Source of the DNA: Ipomoea triloba
Taxonomy: Eukaryota; Streptophyta; Magnoliopsida; Solanales; Convolvulaceae
Assembly (NCBI RefSeq): GCF_003576645.1
Contig: NC_044924.1
Span: 18,982,604-19,046,603, forward strand
Reading direction: 5' to 3'
Length of the DNA stretch: 64,000 bases
Shown: in pieces, positions 1 to 11,680 of the stretch
Layout of the letters: each line of letters opens with the position of its first letter
Position numbering within the stretch: position 1 is the stretch's first letter
Made by a program: the position numbers and the translations under genes
The notes under the pieces: model-generated
What the model saw: the letters and a program-made list of their open reading frames with translations, nothing else
What the model was told of the DNA's origin: nothing
The model's database searches: none

Positions 1-403
1 CTGTAGCATCCTTGTCCAAGCCACCAATAAAAATTTCAAGCTCCTTGCGCTTGCGTCTTTCTTTAACAACTTCATCATGCTCATCCTCCTCAGCTTCATC
101 AACCATCTGACCATGCTCCTCGCCAACATGGTCATCATCCTCCTCACTCTCAAGGTCCTCATTGACGTCTTCAACCTCCTCCTCAACCATATCACCTTCT
201 CTCTCATCACCAATATATTCCTCCTCATGTTCTTCTATTTCTTCTCCCTCTTCCTGGACTTCCTCATATTCAATTCCCCTATCATCATAATTAGGGCCAC
301 CATACTCTTCGGTTTCATATTCAGGATAATTATCCTCCAAATCTAATCTTTCACCTTTTTCATATTCATCAACAGACTCTTTCTGTTCATATTCTTCTGC
401 CAT
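1..403 (-). CDS. N-terminal exon of an hnRNP Q/R-like RRM protein (partial)
   Basis: The minus strand is open from an ATG at 403 to the left edge (134 codons, no stop). The first ~110 residues are extremely acidic (runs of E, D and Y). A basic patch (KERRKRKE) follows, then LEIFIGGLDKDAT, which is the beta-1/RNP2 start of a first RRM. An acidic leader followed by tandem RRMs is the layout of plant hnRNP Q/R (LIF2-like) proteins, which bind RNA in the nucleus. The plus-strand ORF at 77-346 is its antisense shadow. The exon lies downstream of other gene pieces in the same orientation, so it may be a Helitron-captured fragment rather than a live gene. Sequence beyond the window would decide. Confidence 0.6.
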   Translation of the reverse strand, partial: MAEEYEQKESVDEYEKGERLDLEDNYPEYETEEYGGPNYDDRGIEYEEVQEEGEEIEEHEEEYIGDEREGDMVEEEVEDVNEDLESEEDDDHVGEEHGQMVDEAEEDEHDEVVKERRKRKELEIFIGGLDKDAT

Positions 404-569
404 GAAAAAAGATACACATCCAGGACCATCAACAAGCTACCTTGGAATTTAGTCTGAATAGCTGGAGACTAAAGACTAAATTCCTATACCCCCAAAAAAA
501 AGGTAGTTTAAGTAATACTGTAACATAATATATTTAATTTAGCTACAGAATAGTGAAAAGACATACGCA

Positions 570-1270
570 CTGGAGGCCTGGCGCCCTGTTTGAGTTGACT
601 CTTTTAAATTGTTGTAGGATAAATCACTACGAGAAATTGAAATAACATTTTTATGTAAAACTAAAATTAAAAAAATGCTATTTTCCCTTCATAAATTTTC
701 CTCTCTGATTTAGTTGAATACATTTTGGCAAAACTATTAAGATAAGTAATTATGCAATCCCATGACTGACTACCAATACTTGTGGGAGTAGTGGTAATAA
801 AAACTTGTGCTCATACTAACATGCTATCTTTGCTTTCCAAAATCCATCTGGGTATCTCTCCACTTAACATGTTATGCGCCATAAACCTAAATCACAAACA
901 ATAGAGTACTTATAAGGATGAGCAATTACTATGAAAATAATAATACTGTAATAAAATTTATTTATTAAAATAAAACTCAGATTGATAAGCATTCACAGGT
1001 GATGTACTTAGTCTTACACATTGCATTTTGTTGCCCATTGCACTTGGGATTTTACCATTCAGCATGTTGAAACTAAGATCTCTGCCAATGAATAGATCAC
1101 ACTTCAGAAACCAAGTAAATTACCATCAAAACCAAATTGTTGCTGATGGAAAACATTGTAGTTAGTCCAATTTTGGTAAAATGTCCCTCAATTATATTGT
1201 TTTTATGTGCAATATAAGTGCACCATAAGAGCCTATGATCTCAGAGGGATTTCCCCCATAATGTTAGACA
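570..1270 (-). pseudogene. LRR receptor-like kinase exon fragments (LRR-VIII-2-like)
   Basis: Four short minus-strand blocks read as consecutive leucine-rich repeats in the expected order: ~1270-1233 (NIMGEIPL), ~1085-1021 (DLSFNMLNGKIPSAMG), ~890-835 (HNMLSGEIPRWIL) and ~629-570 (DLSYNNLKES). They are separated by AT-rich intron-like DNA. One LRR per small exon and the final DLSYNN block match the ectodomain of LRR-VIII-2 receptor kinases. No malectin or kinase domain is present, so this is a fragment. It lies between the Helitron helicase end and the hnRNP exon, all on the minus strand, as expected for captured host sequence. Confidence 0.55.
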
Positions 1271-1533
1271 AAAACAACTCCCAGTCATAAAAAACTCACA
1301 AACTTTTTAACTTGGGCATAACTCTTGTGTCTTTTGGGATGGTATCAGCAATCGAGCAATTCCTCAAAACTCTGCATTGGAAAGTGCATTAAAATACAAA
1401 TATATCAAAGAGAAAATTTGATTGCCAGCAACAAAATATACTAAGTATATCCTACGCACAATGTTACAATATTCTCCATGGGAATTCGATTAGTAAGAGA
1501 GTGAAACAGCTAAAAAACCAAGCATATATATAC

Positions 1534-1734
1534 CTGATCAATATCTTCGTAGATAGCAAGCTCCTCATGACCATAAGGACAACTATTTAACAAATAACAA
1601 AATCAGAAACATTCATAGAGGCGCGCACGCACAAACACACATATATATAGAGAGGACAGAGCTAATGCACTTACAATAGACCCAAATTAGAATATAACTT
1701 CTTGCGGTCTTCCCTAGTGAGCTCAGGGCCAATG
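1534..1734 (-). pseudogene. Two-exon host gene fragment, unidentified
   Basis: Minus-strand exons 1734-1675 and 1582-1534 are bounded by AG acceptors and GT donors and join in frame. They encode about 36 residues beginning IGPELTREDRKKLY and ending CPYGHEELAIYEDIDQ. The clean splice sites and open frame argue for real exons. I do not recognise the parent gene. It lies just after the Helitron helicase stop (1860) on the same strand, so capture by the Helitron is the simplest reading. Confidence 0.4.
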
Positions 1735-1859
1735 CTGTATAAAAACCAAATAAGAAACCAATAAACAAAGTGCCCACACAGTATGGATAACATCATTAAG
1801 AGAATAAACAAATAGTGCTACTGTTTGGAAATAATAGTTTAAGAAATAACCTAGTAAGA

Positions 1860-2270
1860 TTAATTGTTTGACCCACAGGCTGCAGTCAAGATTTCTTGAT
1901 AAACAATGTTATCGGTGACATTTGTAGTACTTGTATCCCGATGATTATTGCAAATTAGCATCTTTACAGAATCTGCTTTTTTAGCTCTTGATAAGGCTAC
2001 ATATAATTGTCCATGAGAAAACACCGGTTGTCTCAAGTAAATCCCTACAAAATCAAATGTTTGCCCCTATGCCTTATTTATTGTCATTGCAAAACACACT
2101 TTAATTGGGAACTGGTGGCGTTTAAATGGGATTGAGCAATTTTCATTCTTTGAGGCTTCAAGTGGGACCTTGGTATGAAAACATGCTTACCGAATTGTTC
2201 CCCAGAAGCAATGACACAACGTATAACATGATCACGAAAGTCAGCACATATTAACCGTGTACCATTACAT
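1860..2270 (-). pseudogene. Helitron helicase, C-terminal part
   Basis: Reads leftward into the C-terminal Pif1-type helicase motifs: GLCNGTRLIC, then FAMTINKA-stop-GQTF (motif V, with TAG in place of the usual CAG glutamine), then SHGQLYVALSRA (motif VI), ending at a stop at 1862-1860. It continues the helicase segment at 3921-5293. The solo LTR at 2276-3920 lies between them, and skipping it with one target copy restores the frame. Confidence 0.85.
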
Positions 2271-2275
2271 AATCC

Positions 2276-3920
2276 TGTTAGGAACATCATGTAATAGGTT
2301 TTGATGATACGAACTGTTAAGTGAAAATCCCCAAGTCTCGAAAGATAGGAATCAATGTAAGTTCGACAAGTAAACTAAGAGCGAAAATACAACCGGGTAA
2401 CTTGAGCTCAACTCGGAAAATATTTAAGCTTGAGGTAAACTTGTATGAACATCTTAGAAGAATCGTGTTGTAATTTCATAGATAGATCAGTAGAAGGCAC
2501 GAGACGACACTAGAGGAATAAGGGTCTGCGAGACATCAACTAAGTCTCGAGACATAAGCAGAGTTCGAGAGGTAGTACCTCTCGATACAACCATCCAGTT
2601 CGAGACATAAGCAGAGTTCGAGAGGTAGAGCTCTCGATGCTTGGGTTCGAGACATCAACCTTGGTCTCGATAAACTGACACTTCTCCAGTAATGCTGAAT
2701 GACGGTCAGGAAGCATACTTAAAGTTTGGAGAAGAAGAATATCATGGAGATAAAATATTAAGGAGGTGCCAAAAGTGGACGCCACGTCAGAACTCCATAA
2801 CAAACGGATAAAAGGTGCACCAATCCAAAGTCGGTCTTATTCCCTAAAACGAGGATCAATGGGAATTAAAAAAGAGTAACTTTTACCAAAAGTAGCAAGT
2901 GGAGCATGGACTCAAGAAAGTGGATTATGGAATATCCACTATCAAACAAAAGGTTCAAGTTACAAGACCACCACTCCATGAAGAATGCTGAAAAGATGCA
3001 AGTCCCATACACATCATGGGAGACAAATTTCAAACGGAATAATTTTCCCTCCAACGGAATTATTCCTCAACTCTCATATAAAAAGGACGTGAAGACACAA
3101 AGCGAAAAGAGGGGGAATAGAGTTGGAAAATTCGAAAGAAGTGTCTGATTCAAACGTTCAAGTGCAAGTGCTAAATTTGGAATATCATCCTGATATTCAA
3201 AAACAGCGAGAAAACACATCTTAGTGTTTGAGAGAGTTACATAACTTAAACTGCTACACATCTAGAAGGTGACCGAAGCTGCTCTACATCAAAGTTTATT
3301 CAACGATAGCTTGTGGTCAGATTGGAGCTTGTTACATTCAACTGTGACAACCAAAAGTCCTTGCTTTGGATTAAGCAAGAGAGGCGGAGTAACCTGGCAG
3401 CTGTCTAGTGAAGATCCTGAGGCTTGAGGCGGGCTTGNAGGCTTGAGGCGGGCTTGGTGATCAAAGCTCAAGTGCTCGATAGGTGGAGTAACAAGAAGCG
3501 GGGCGAAAAACCTGAGGCTTGAGGCGGGCTTCGTGATCAAAGCTCAAGCGCTCGATATTGTACTAAAAAGGGAAGTTTTAGTGCAATCCTTCAAGGGAGT
3601 TTCTGGAAGAAGAGTGGACGTAGGCGGGTTGGCCGAACCACTTAAAAATCTCTCTCGCATTTACTTTCTGTATTTATCTCTCGCTAACCTCTCGATTGCA
3701 CTGCACATAAACACACCTCTCGAACTAACTCAAACTCGTGCTAACTAAAAGGGGATAACTTTTCCGCTGAGCATAAAACTTTGTCTTCTCCTCGTGAGGT
3801 ATCGAACTGAAACATCCTTAGTTCGATACACACGAGAGGTCGAAAAGATTTGCAAAATCTTATACAAGTCTATTCACCCCCCCCCCTCTAGACTTGTACC
3901 CCATCCCCTTGGGACCAACA
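2276..3920. mobile_element. Solo LTR, Sire-type Ty1/copia family
   Basis: A 1645-bp block starts TGTTAGGAAC and ends GGGACCAACA. It is flanked by the 5-bp target duplication AATCC (2271-2275 and 3921-3925). No internal retrotransposon region is present, so it is a solo LTR left by LTR-LTR recombination. The same family starts again at 63848. The C-run plus CTCTAGACTT before the end also occurs in the LTRs of the copia element at 11681-28609, so these are related families. A single N at 3438 sits inside a duplicated AGGCTTGAGGCGGGCTT motif. Confidence 0.9.
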
Positions 3921-5293
3921 AATCCTTCTGCAGGATTAATATTCCTCAACAAAATTACAGGGCAATTCTTCTTTAGGATCAACTTGTTAGGAGGTAGACA
4001 AGGTACCGAGATACTATGCAAGAAGTCAGCAAATTCATTGTGGGAAGTAGAATCCAGCAACTCATCATAACTGACATAATATTTTTCCTCTCCAGGAAAT
4101 CTAGCAATTAAAGTGTTGTTAATTTCATCCACATATTCATTCTTTGGTGTCAATATACCTCTCTTCATGAGTGGATAAGGATCACAACTGAAGTTCATTA
4201 AATCTGTGAAAACTATGTCAAGTAATGAATTGTAAGATTGCAATTCATTTGTATATGGGACAAGGAATGTTTTTGGAATTTCAATTGAATTGTGAACAAC
4301 ATATTTTTCTGTCCCATTTCACACTCGCATTAAGTATTTGCAAAAAGATGGATCTTCTTTAGCACGCATGTTTTCTGTCAAAACCAATCTCTCAACCACT
4401 GACCAAATTTTTTGTGATTTAACCAAACTTGCTTCTATGAAATCCCTTTTGCTTCCTGATCTTATTACAGGTAAAGTCTAGCGAAAATCACCTCCAAAGA
4501 CTACAACTTTGCCACCAAAGATTTTGTCACAATTTGTGATATCTCTCAAAGTTGTTTCGACATTTTCTATGTCTCTACGGTTGGCCATTGTTGCTTCGTC
4601 CCATAGAATCAACTTGCACTCTCTAAGAAGTGCGGCTTCGGCACTTTGTTTCCCGATATTGCATATAAATTTATCATCTCCATTAATTGGTATTTTAAAT
4701 TGAGAATGAGCTGTTCGGCCTCCTGGTAAAAGAGATGCAGCTACACCAGATGTTGTAGTTGCAAGTGCAATGTCATGGTTTGATCTCACTTTAGCCAAAA
4801 GGCACCTGTATAAAAACGTTTTGCCAGTTCCCCCAGGGCTATCAACAAAGAATACTCCTCCAGAACTTGAGTGAACCTGGGTAATTATGGTGTCAAAGGC
4901 TGCTCGTTGACTTTGGTTCAACTTCGTAATAGCAAGTAAATCAGCTTCATTAGGCAACAGATTCTTTTTTGCTTTTATTTCTTTTTGTATTCTTTGTTGT
5001 TTTGCAAGGCCAATATGATAAGAAACTAAAGCAAAGTCATTGATATTTTTACCCAACGATTCAAGTACATCACTTATCATATGGAGACACTTATTTTCAG
5101 CATCAATTATATTGATAGATGAGGAAATTAGATCTTCGCAAAGATGTTCCTTGTATTTCATCCACAAACCATGGGGAGAAGGAACATCACAAAAGACCAA
5201 CATCGTAGCAAATAACCTTCGGAAACTTGTAGGCATTTGCCAACACATAACTTCCTGCAAACATTGATCTATCACTTGATCAATCTGCAACAA
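3921..5293 (-). pseudogene. Helitron helicase, N-terminal and central part
   Basis: Minus-strand Pif1-family helicase of the RepHel protein, which unwinds DNA during rolling-circle transposition. Visible motifs are NQSQRAAFD, Walker A GGTGKTFLY, Walker B ILWDEATMA and motif III VVFGGDFR. Two internal stops interrupt the frame: TAG directly after GGDFR (where Gln is usual) and TGA near 4320. The N-terminal ~37 residues of the open frame starting at 5395 belong to the inserted Tekay-like LTR. The true upstream part resumes at 8884. Confidence 0.88.
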
Positions 5294-6420
5294 TGTAACA
5301 CCCCAATTTTCAACTCTTACTTGTATTACAAAATCACTGCTAATGCGTCGCGGAAGCTTACATCTAACCAGCAGAAAACTGGGTGTTACCGCCACGCTTA
5401 GGTATCTCTCCTATACCTAAACGTTAAGGCTAAACTTACAACCTCAAAATAACATCAAACTACAACATCAATATCAAACTTAATACATAAGGAAGTCCTC
5501 CTTCCAGAGTAACTATTCTAAGATAGAGTAGACCTCAACTTGTACTTCCCTTCTGTTCAGAGCTTGCTGGGCTACAGGGGTCCACACTAATCTGCAACTG
5601 ATAAGAACACATTGAAGTGTAGTTAGCGCGACGGCTAAGTAAGGAAATCCAATGTCACTTAAAAGTAGACAAAGGTTTGAAAACACGCATAAGAGAGTTT
5701 TGTAACTATACCCATTTGATGAGATTTCACCTGAAAATAAGTTAACAATGAAGACTTGTACAAAAAGTGTTTAGTGAATCAACATTCACCTGTCTCTTAC
5801 TTGAAATCCATCTACCTAGTTATACCCTTATATAAATTCCACTAACACTACATATATCCATTCTTAATACTATTATTATAATGGTACGAACCCATAGTCA
5901 ACCATTTATGAATCAATCGATTCCTAGCACCATTCATATTAACATCCTTAATCTTACTCCTTATCATAAATTTCAGTCCATATTACAATCCAATTCTCAT
6001 CGGTACTCCATAATCATACTCATCATCACAGTCATAATTATATAAGCATTTAAATAGTAATAACCAGCATTTACCATAATAAAGTTAAAAATATTCCAAT
6101 TAACACCACCATTTCCTTCTCATTTCCACCACCTCACCACAACCTAGTTATTCCAACTAGGGGAAGCAGATCTAGGACCTTTAGTGTGCACACCCCTTGT
6201 TGGGATTCCAAGCCCGCAGGTTAGTCACTAGCTCTAGTAACCCTGGATATGTTTCTACAAGGTTACTCAACGTGGTTAACACCAATCACTTCAGGGCCCA
6301 TTGTTTGTGAATCCATTGTGAATGTTAAAAGGAATAGTCTCCAACTTCACACCATAATTTCATTTTATCACATTCTTTTACTTTCTCACTTATGCACTTT
6401 AAACAGTATAAACATACTTT

Positions 6421-6486
<66 letters not shown>

Positions 6487-8883
6487 AACGTAATTATGAT
6501 CTCTTAACCCATCATCAATGTCAAAAATTACCATGATTAGAAACTAAGCCTAATTATCCTCTAATTATAGTAGCATCATCACCAACAATTATCATATCAT
6601 GCTTCACATTTAATAATTACTATTAAACCATGAACCCCTCATTGCCACACACTTCATTATCACCATACGGTAATATGCATCCTCACCTATAATCGTCAAT
6701 TAGCTCAACAACTTAGTGACATCACCATTATCAATAACATTATTCATTATTCCATCATCCTTATTTAACTCTATCCTTAGCAGTAATTTCACCACTAACA
6801 AATCATATAAACAGATCACTTCGACAACAATAATATTAACATCATCCCTAAGCCTCAAGCAACAACATCATCCATAACCCATAAGTAATTCATACTTAAT
6901 AACTACTAATTACCTCCTCACTATACTTAATCCATATCTAACCCTTAACCTTAATTTCTTCATAATCCACCATCAATGACAACATTACAGTACCTTCAAC
7001 ACCACTAATTTATAATCTCATCCTCATTATTACTTCATCAAAATTTAATTATCATCACCCAATCATCAATATACTTAACATAACCAGTTCATCATTAATC
7101 CTTAATCATTCCCAAAATCAATAATATTTGCACTTAAACACCTCAACACAAAGCTCATAAATTCCTATTTCAACTATCACTAAGCATCCTTAATCATTAT
7201 AAGTCCATAATCAAACTAATTAGTCACCATAACCCATAATTTAGCAATATACTAATCACCATTAAGCTTAATAAACGCCACCATCATCAGTATCAAAATC
7301 GGTCCAACATCATCATGTTTATACTCCTAATAATCTCTTAGGATCCTTACCATTCCATCATCTAACATCAACAACAATCAAGCTTAGTTTGATCTCACGA
7401 ACATCAAACAACCACATCATCTAAACATCAATAATCAATAATCAAGCTTACACCATTTAATCTTACTCTCGAACCTACTGGACTCCACTGGACGCGCAGT
7501 GGACGCGCGTCCAGGTCCGCGTCCAACACGTTCTGCCTATTCTGGACAGTAATTCAGCTTGGCGCAGTCCGAAAGATTGAGCCGGTAAAAATAGTTCCCG
7601 AACTCTTTTTCACTTGAAATTTTTATGGTAGAACCCCAACGCATAGTACTTGATGTCCATAAAAAGTTTTGGTCATTTTGGTCAGCGAATGAACACATAA
7701 AATTCCATCTTTGCCCTTGGCAGTGTGCTGTCCATAATTTTTCTCTCTAGACCAGTTTTGGAGAAAAATTCGAAAACCATACTTCCACTACTCCGATCAT
7801 TATGAAATTTTATATGCGGGTTCTACACTTATAGAACTACATGTCTAAAAACAATAGGATCAAAATACCTTACCAATTTTTCCCAATAAATCTCGGAAGT
7901 TACTGCCAGAATCTATCCTGATTTCTTTCAATATTTCCACAAGTATAAGCCTATGTGGACATAAATATAACATATACATGCATATCCAAGCTATGAACAT
8001 GTATACAAAAATATTTCCAAAGCTCAAAAATACCATATTTCAACCAAATAATCAATTATCCAAATTCAAGTGACTAATCCAACTTAAGGGATTTCCTTAC
8101 CTCAACCGGGTTACTAGTTCTCGTAGAAGGCTTTTGGAGTTGATTTCCCCAATTTCACCTTAAACCCTAGGATCAAAAGCACCACCATAACAAGAGATTT
8201 CAAGAAATTACTCTCAAATTCATGCTCTAGGAAGGAAAATAGAACTTTTTACCGAATAAAAACGAAGATTTACCGAATAAAATTGAGAGATGTGAAGGAA
8301 TTTGCCATGGAAATTGAAGCTTTGTGAAGAAGATGGAAATGGAATCATCTCTCTCTCTCCTCACGAAATGGGAATGAAGAATTGAAGAAATGGGAAATTG
8401 CTTTTATATTGATCCCAATCTTATGTGATAAGCTTGGAAAAAAAATAATAAAATAATAAAATATCTTCCAACTTATCAGTTGGGGTCCAAACAGATAAAG
8501 TTTCGGTAGAAAATAATCCAGATAGAATAATTTCCGAAACTAAAAATTTATTCCAGACTAACCCTCAAAATTGGGCTAGGTTCGGTACACCGCGAAATTT
8601 AGCGATGTACGATCAAAATAAATTTTCGCTGCTATGAGCTGATTTAATTAAATAGGAAATTCAAGAATAATAGTATGGTGTCTAAAAATCCATTTCCTAT
8701 GACAAACGGGTCCGAATACTAGCTCTTAAAATTTTTACGGTTCGTGACCGGTACGTAGGTTCGCAGCTTAATAACAACTATACTCACTTATAAAAATTCT
8801 TTTGAAATATCGGGATATCATAACTCATGTATGTCAATACCTTAGGATAAAATAATAATGTTAGGAAAATACGGGGTATTACA
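5294..8883. mobile_element. Solo LTR, long (3.6 kb), Tekay/Del-like Ty3/gypsy
   Basis: The block starts TGTAACACCCC and ends GGGGTATTACA. It is flanked by the 5-bp duplication AACAA (5289-5293 and 8884-8888). It contains no gag or pol, only AT-rich non-coding DNA. TGTRAYACCCC ends and LTRs of several kb are typical of Tekay/Del chromoviruses. Orientation is not certain; the right end read on the minus strand looks more like a 5' LTR start. Internal features are a TA microsatellite near 6426 and a CpG-rich ACGCGC patch near 7490-7525. Confidence 0.8.
6426..6489. repeat. TA dinucleotide and TAA trinucleotide microsatellite
   Basis: About 23 TA units followed by five TAA units, inside the long solo LTR. 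Overlapping ORFs on both strands here encode only YIYI repeats and are not genes. Confidence 0.95.
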
Positions 8884-10285
8884 AACAATCCCAATTTCTC
8901 CGCTGCTTCTCTAAAAGTTGTTGTCATAGATTCTCCAATCATTTTTAAGTGTTCATATGATTTGGGTGCCCTGACATTCATCAACAACATTCTCAAATAA
9001 TATCTCTCCCCTTCAATGGGATTAACACTTACCAGTCGACCTACAACTTCCCCTTTTTTCCTTAGATACCAGTGTTTATCTTTGCTTGACCAAACAAAGT
9101 ACTCAGGAAACTCAGCATACAATAAATTCAATCTCTTAGTTGTTTCATTAGTCGCATTCATAAAAAAAAATTGAGTTAACATCGTCTTTGAGCTAAGTTG
9201 ATTACAAGGTCACTCAAAGCTTGTTTGGCATCAAACCTCATATACTGGTAGTTCTCCAAATGAATCTGCAAGTCTACTGCGGATGGTTTTATTTCAGCAA
9301 GGGTAAACCCATATATTCTCCATGCAGCTTTAGGAGGTGATACCCATCTTGCATTTTGGTATTCTTTTATTTCATCAAAGTCAATGACCCCTTCTCCAGA
9401 AGATAGATTAATTGCAACTCTATCATGGCCTTTATATATATACTTGTATATAAACTTTACGCACTTAATAGTTGCACAAACTTCAACATTGATATGACAA
9501 TCAAATTTAGATAACAAATATGAGTTATAGGGTATCACCCATTTGTTGTCCAATTGGTGACCATGAACGGTAACAAACCTTGAATTGTCCCGGCACTTAT
9601 AAGTAGTATATGAATTCTCTCCTAAAACTGTTGCATTAGAAAATCTCTTGGGATATCTACTTTTGCAAAGTGAAACACCGGAATTCTCAACCATACATGG
9701 ATTTTGAGGATTCAGAGAACCACATGGTCCATGTATCATGTGTTTTGCCACTAAGGAGTGCAAAGAAGGATTTTGAACTGGGTCGGGTATTTCTGCACTA
9801 ACAATCGCATCAACATCCCTACCCGAGTAAAATTTGTGGTTTTTCCCAAGATTAATAAGAAATGAGCATGTGGGAGGCCACACTTTTGGAATTCAATCAC
9901 ATAAGTATATGCTATCACAACTCCAAAAAGCTTTTTTTTTTATGAGGTCAACTTTCAATTCTTCCAACTTAGCACGAAACACTCTTGAAATCAAATCAGG
10001 CCTATTCTGAGACTCATCACAATATTCAAGCGAATTTTTAATCTCAGGCCAATTTGGGTTACATGTTATTGTCAAGAAAATATCTGGCTTACCATATCAT
10101 TGCACCAATGTCATAGCATTCATGTATCTTTTATGCATATCTCGTGGGCCTCCAATGAAAGAAACGAGTAAAATTACTCTGCGTCCCACATTCGATGCAT
10201 TTGTTTCCCCACATGCAATGTTATCCACTAATCCTTGCATACTCTCTGTTCGAACATCACGCTGTTGTGTTCGGAAATAGTCCAA
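8884..10285 (-). pseudogene. Helitron Rep domain (HUH nuclease), catalytic part
   Basis: This minus-strand segment carries the rolling-circle Rep core. YGKPDIFLTITCNP is the conserved block before the HUH site. At about 9883-9865 the reading frame with GLPHAHFL gives the two metal-binding histidines. KFIYKYIYKGHD carries the tyrosine region. The frame is broken by a TGA just before YGKPD, a stop after LCD (~9893) and a one-base shift immediately after the HUH motif. Downstream it joins the helicase across the solo LTR target site. Confidence 0.85.
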
Positions 10286-11391
10286 CCTTTGTGTCTCAAT
10301 TTTGATATAGGTGTCAAGTTGTCAACAATGAATTGCTGAAAGAGTCTTCCTGAATGTAGAAGCATAGATTGATCATTTGGCCGAATTTGAAAACGAAAAG
10401 CATAATATTCTCTGCATGAAACAGTGTTCCGCTTGCTCTGACCAACAAAGTTTTCATTCTCTTTGTGTAACAATGCTTGAATTGAAGAAAACCCCCCAGG
10501 CTGGAGAATACCTTCACAAATGGAAGAACTATTTTGAGATGATTTAGGAACCTTAGATATGCCCTCGTGCCAACCGCTCTCTCCGTGAGGGAACAACAGA
10601 GGATATTGCAATGGATCATAACAACCGTAATAGTATTTCACAGAATGTGATTGACCAATTTTTCCAAGGACTCTAATATCATGATTGTTCTGACCACTAC
10701 CATCTTGTTCATCTACCCAAATTGCTGCAACTTGAGAAGAGGTAGGCATGTTGTAAACACGTTGATCTAAACTTGAATTTGAGCGGATCACAATATTACA
10801 ATCGTTAAGACTTGATGTATCCTTGAGATTTCTAAAGAACTGTGAGTTTGGATTCCTTCCAAGTACGTCAATAAGGTTCTCAACAACACTTACCTCCATT
10901 CTATCTGCACCTTTGATTCTATTCTCAACCTCATGGTCAATATCAAAGAAATACAATTGCAAGTTTTTAGGAGGTTGGTCCCCTGGCACCAAATCATTGA
11001 TAAAATGGTACATTTGTCCTTGGACCTTAAATGTATAGATCCCTTTATTCCTCCTAGTTAATTTTTTGTCATAGTTATGGATGCCTAATGAAGTAAATGC
11101 AAATGTGTTGTTGTAAGTTCTAACACATGCTTGAAATTGACGTGACACTTCATCTTTCTCAGAAAACAATTGTTTCAAGAGCGAAGGCATTTCATTAGAC
11201 ACCAAAACAACTTGACCAGATGAGCAACAAAATCCAGGTGGTTCATATTGGAATCTCCTTGCATTACAATAGGTGCAAGGAGGGCAATCTTTAAGAACAA
11301 AAGATTGGTATCGAATAGAAGAAAGATTATCGTTCTGTTGCAAACTTTCCTGATTAGATATATTGAGTACTATTTCTAATTGCATAATCAA
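10228..11391 (-). pseudogene. Helitron Rep protein, N-terminal helitron-like domain
   Basis: Open minus-strand frame of 387 codons. It contains the cysteine cluster CPPCTYCNARRF, then FAFTSLGIHNYDKKL, YTFKVQGQMYHFIND, DPLQYPLLFPHGESGWH and SCREYYAFRFQIR. All are typical of the N-terminal domain of plant Helitron transposases. The frame is lost near 10285 by a small indel and continues in another frame through the TESMQGLVDNI block. It lies directly upstream of the Rep catalytic part. Confidence 0.85.
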
Positions 11392-11444
11392 TTGATGAAT
11401 AAATCTTAGACATGTTTAATAAGTTAGATCTCTTGTATATACGT

Positions 11445-11654
11445 TCATGAATTAAACTCACACAAAATTGCAAAACAGATATTTATCTCATCTAGCATCT
11501 TTCGTTTTTTATCAAGATCCATTGTTGAGTATGCATTTCGTCGTTTCAAGTTGTTCTCTACTCGTTCACTCTCATTGGAAGCATACGATTCCCTAGATGT
11601 TATACTCTTCTCCACACGGCTAGATTCAGCAATTTCAGAACGCCCAGACTCCAT
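11445..11654 (-). pseudogene. Helitron Rep first coding exon
   Basis: From the ATG at 11654 the frame encodes a short charged leader (MESGRSEIAESSR, later YSTMDLDKKRKMLDEIN) similar in character to the first exons of plant Helitron replicases, and stops at 11445. The copia element begins only 26 bp upstream at 11681, so the gene's 5' leader continues to the right of 28609. Confidence 0.5.
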
Positions 11655-11680
11655 AAAGAGTGGTGCTAAAAAAAACACTA

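Noticed and set aside
77..346. 89-residue plus-strand ORF rich in Leu/Ile/Phe
   Set aside because: Antisense of the acidic hnRNP-like exon; the hydrophobic look comes from reading GAA/GAT codons backwards.
4478..5395. Helicase start at 5395
   Set aside because: The first ~37 codons lie in the inserted LTR; the real upstream part of the protein is beyond 8883.
6249..6534. ORFs on both strands with YIYIYI tails
   Set aside because: They run through a TA microsatellite in a solo LTR.
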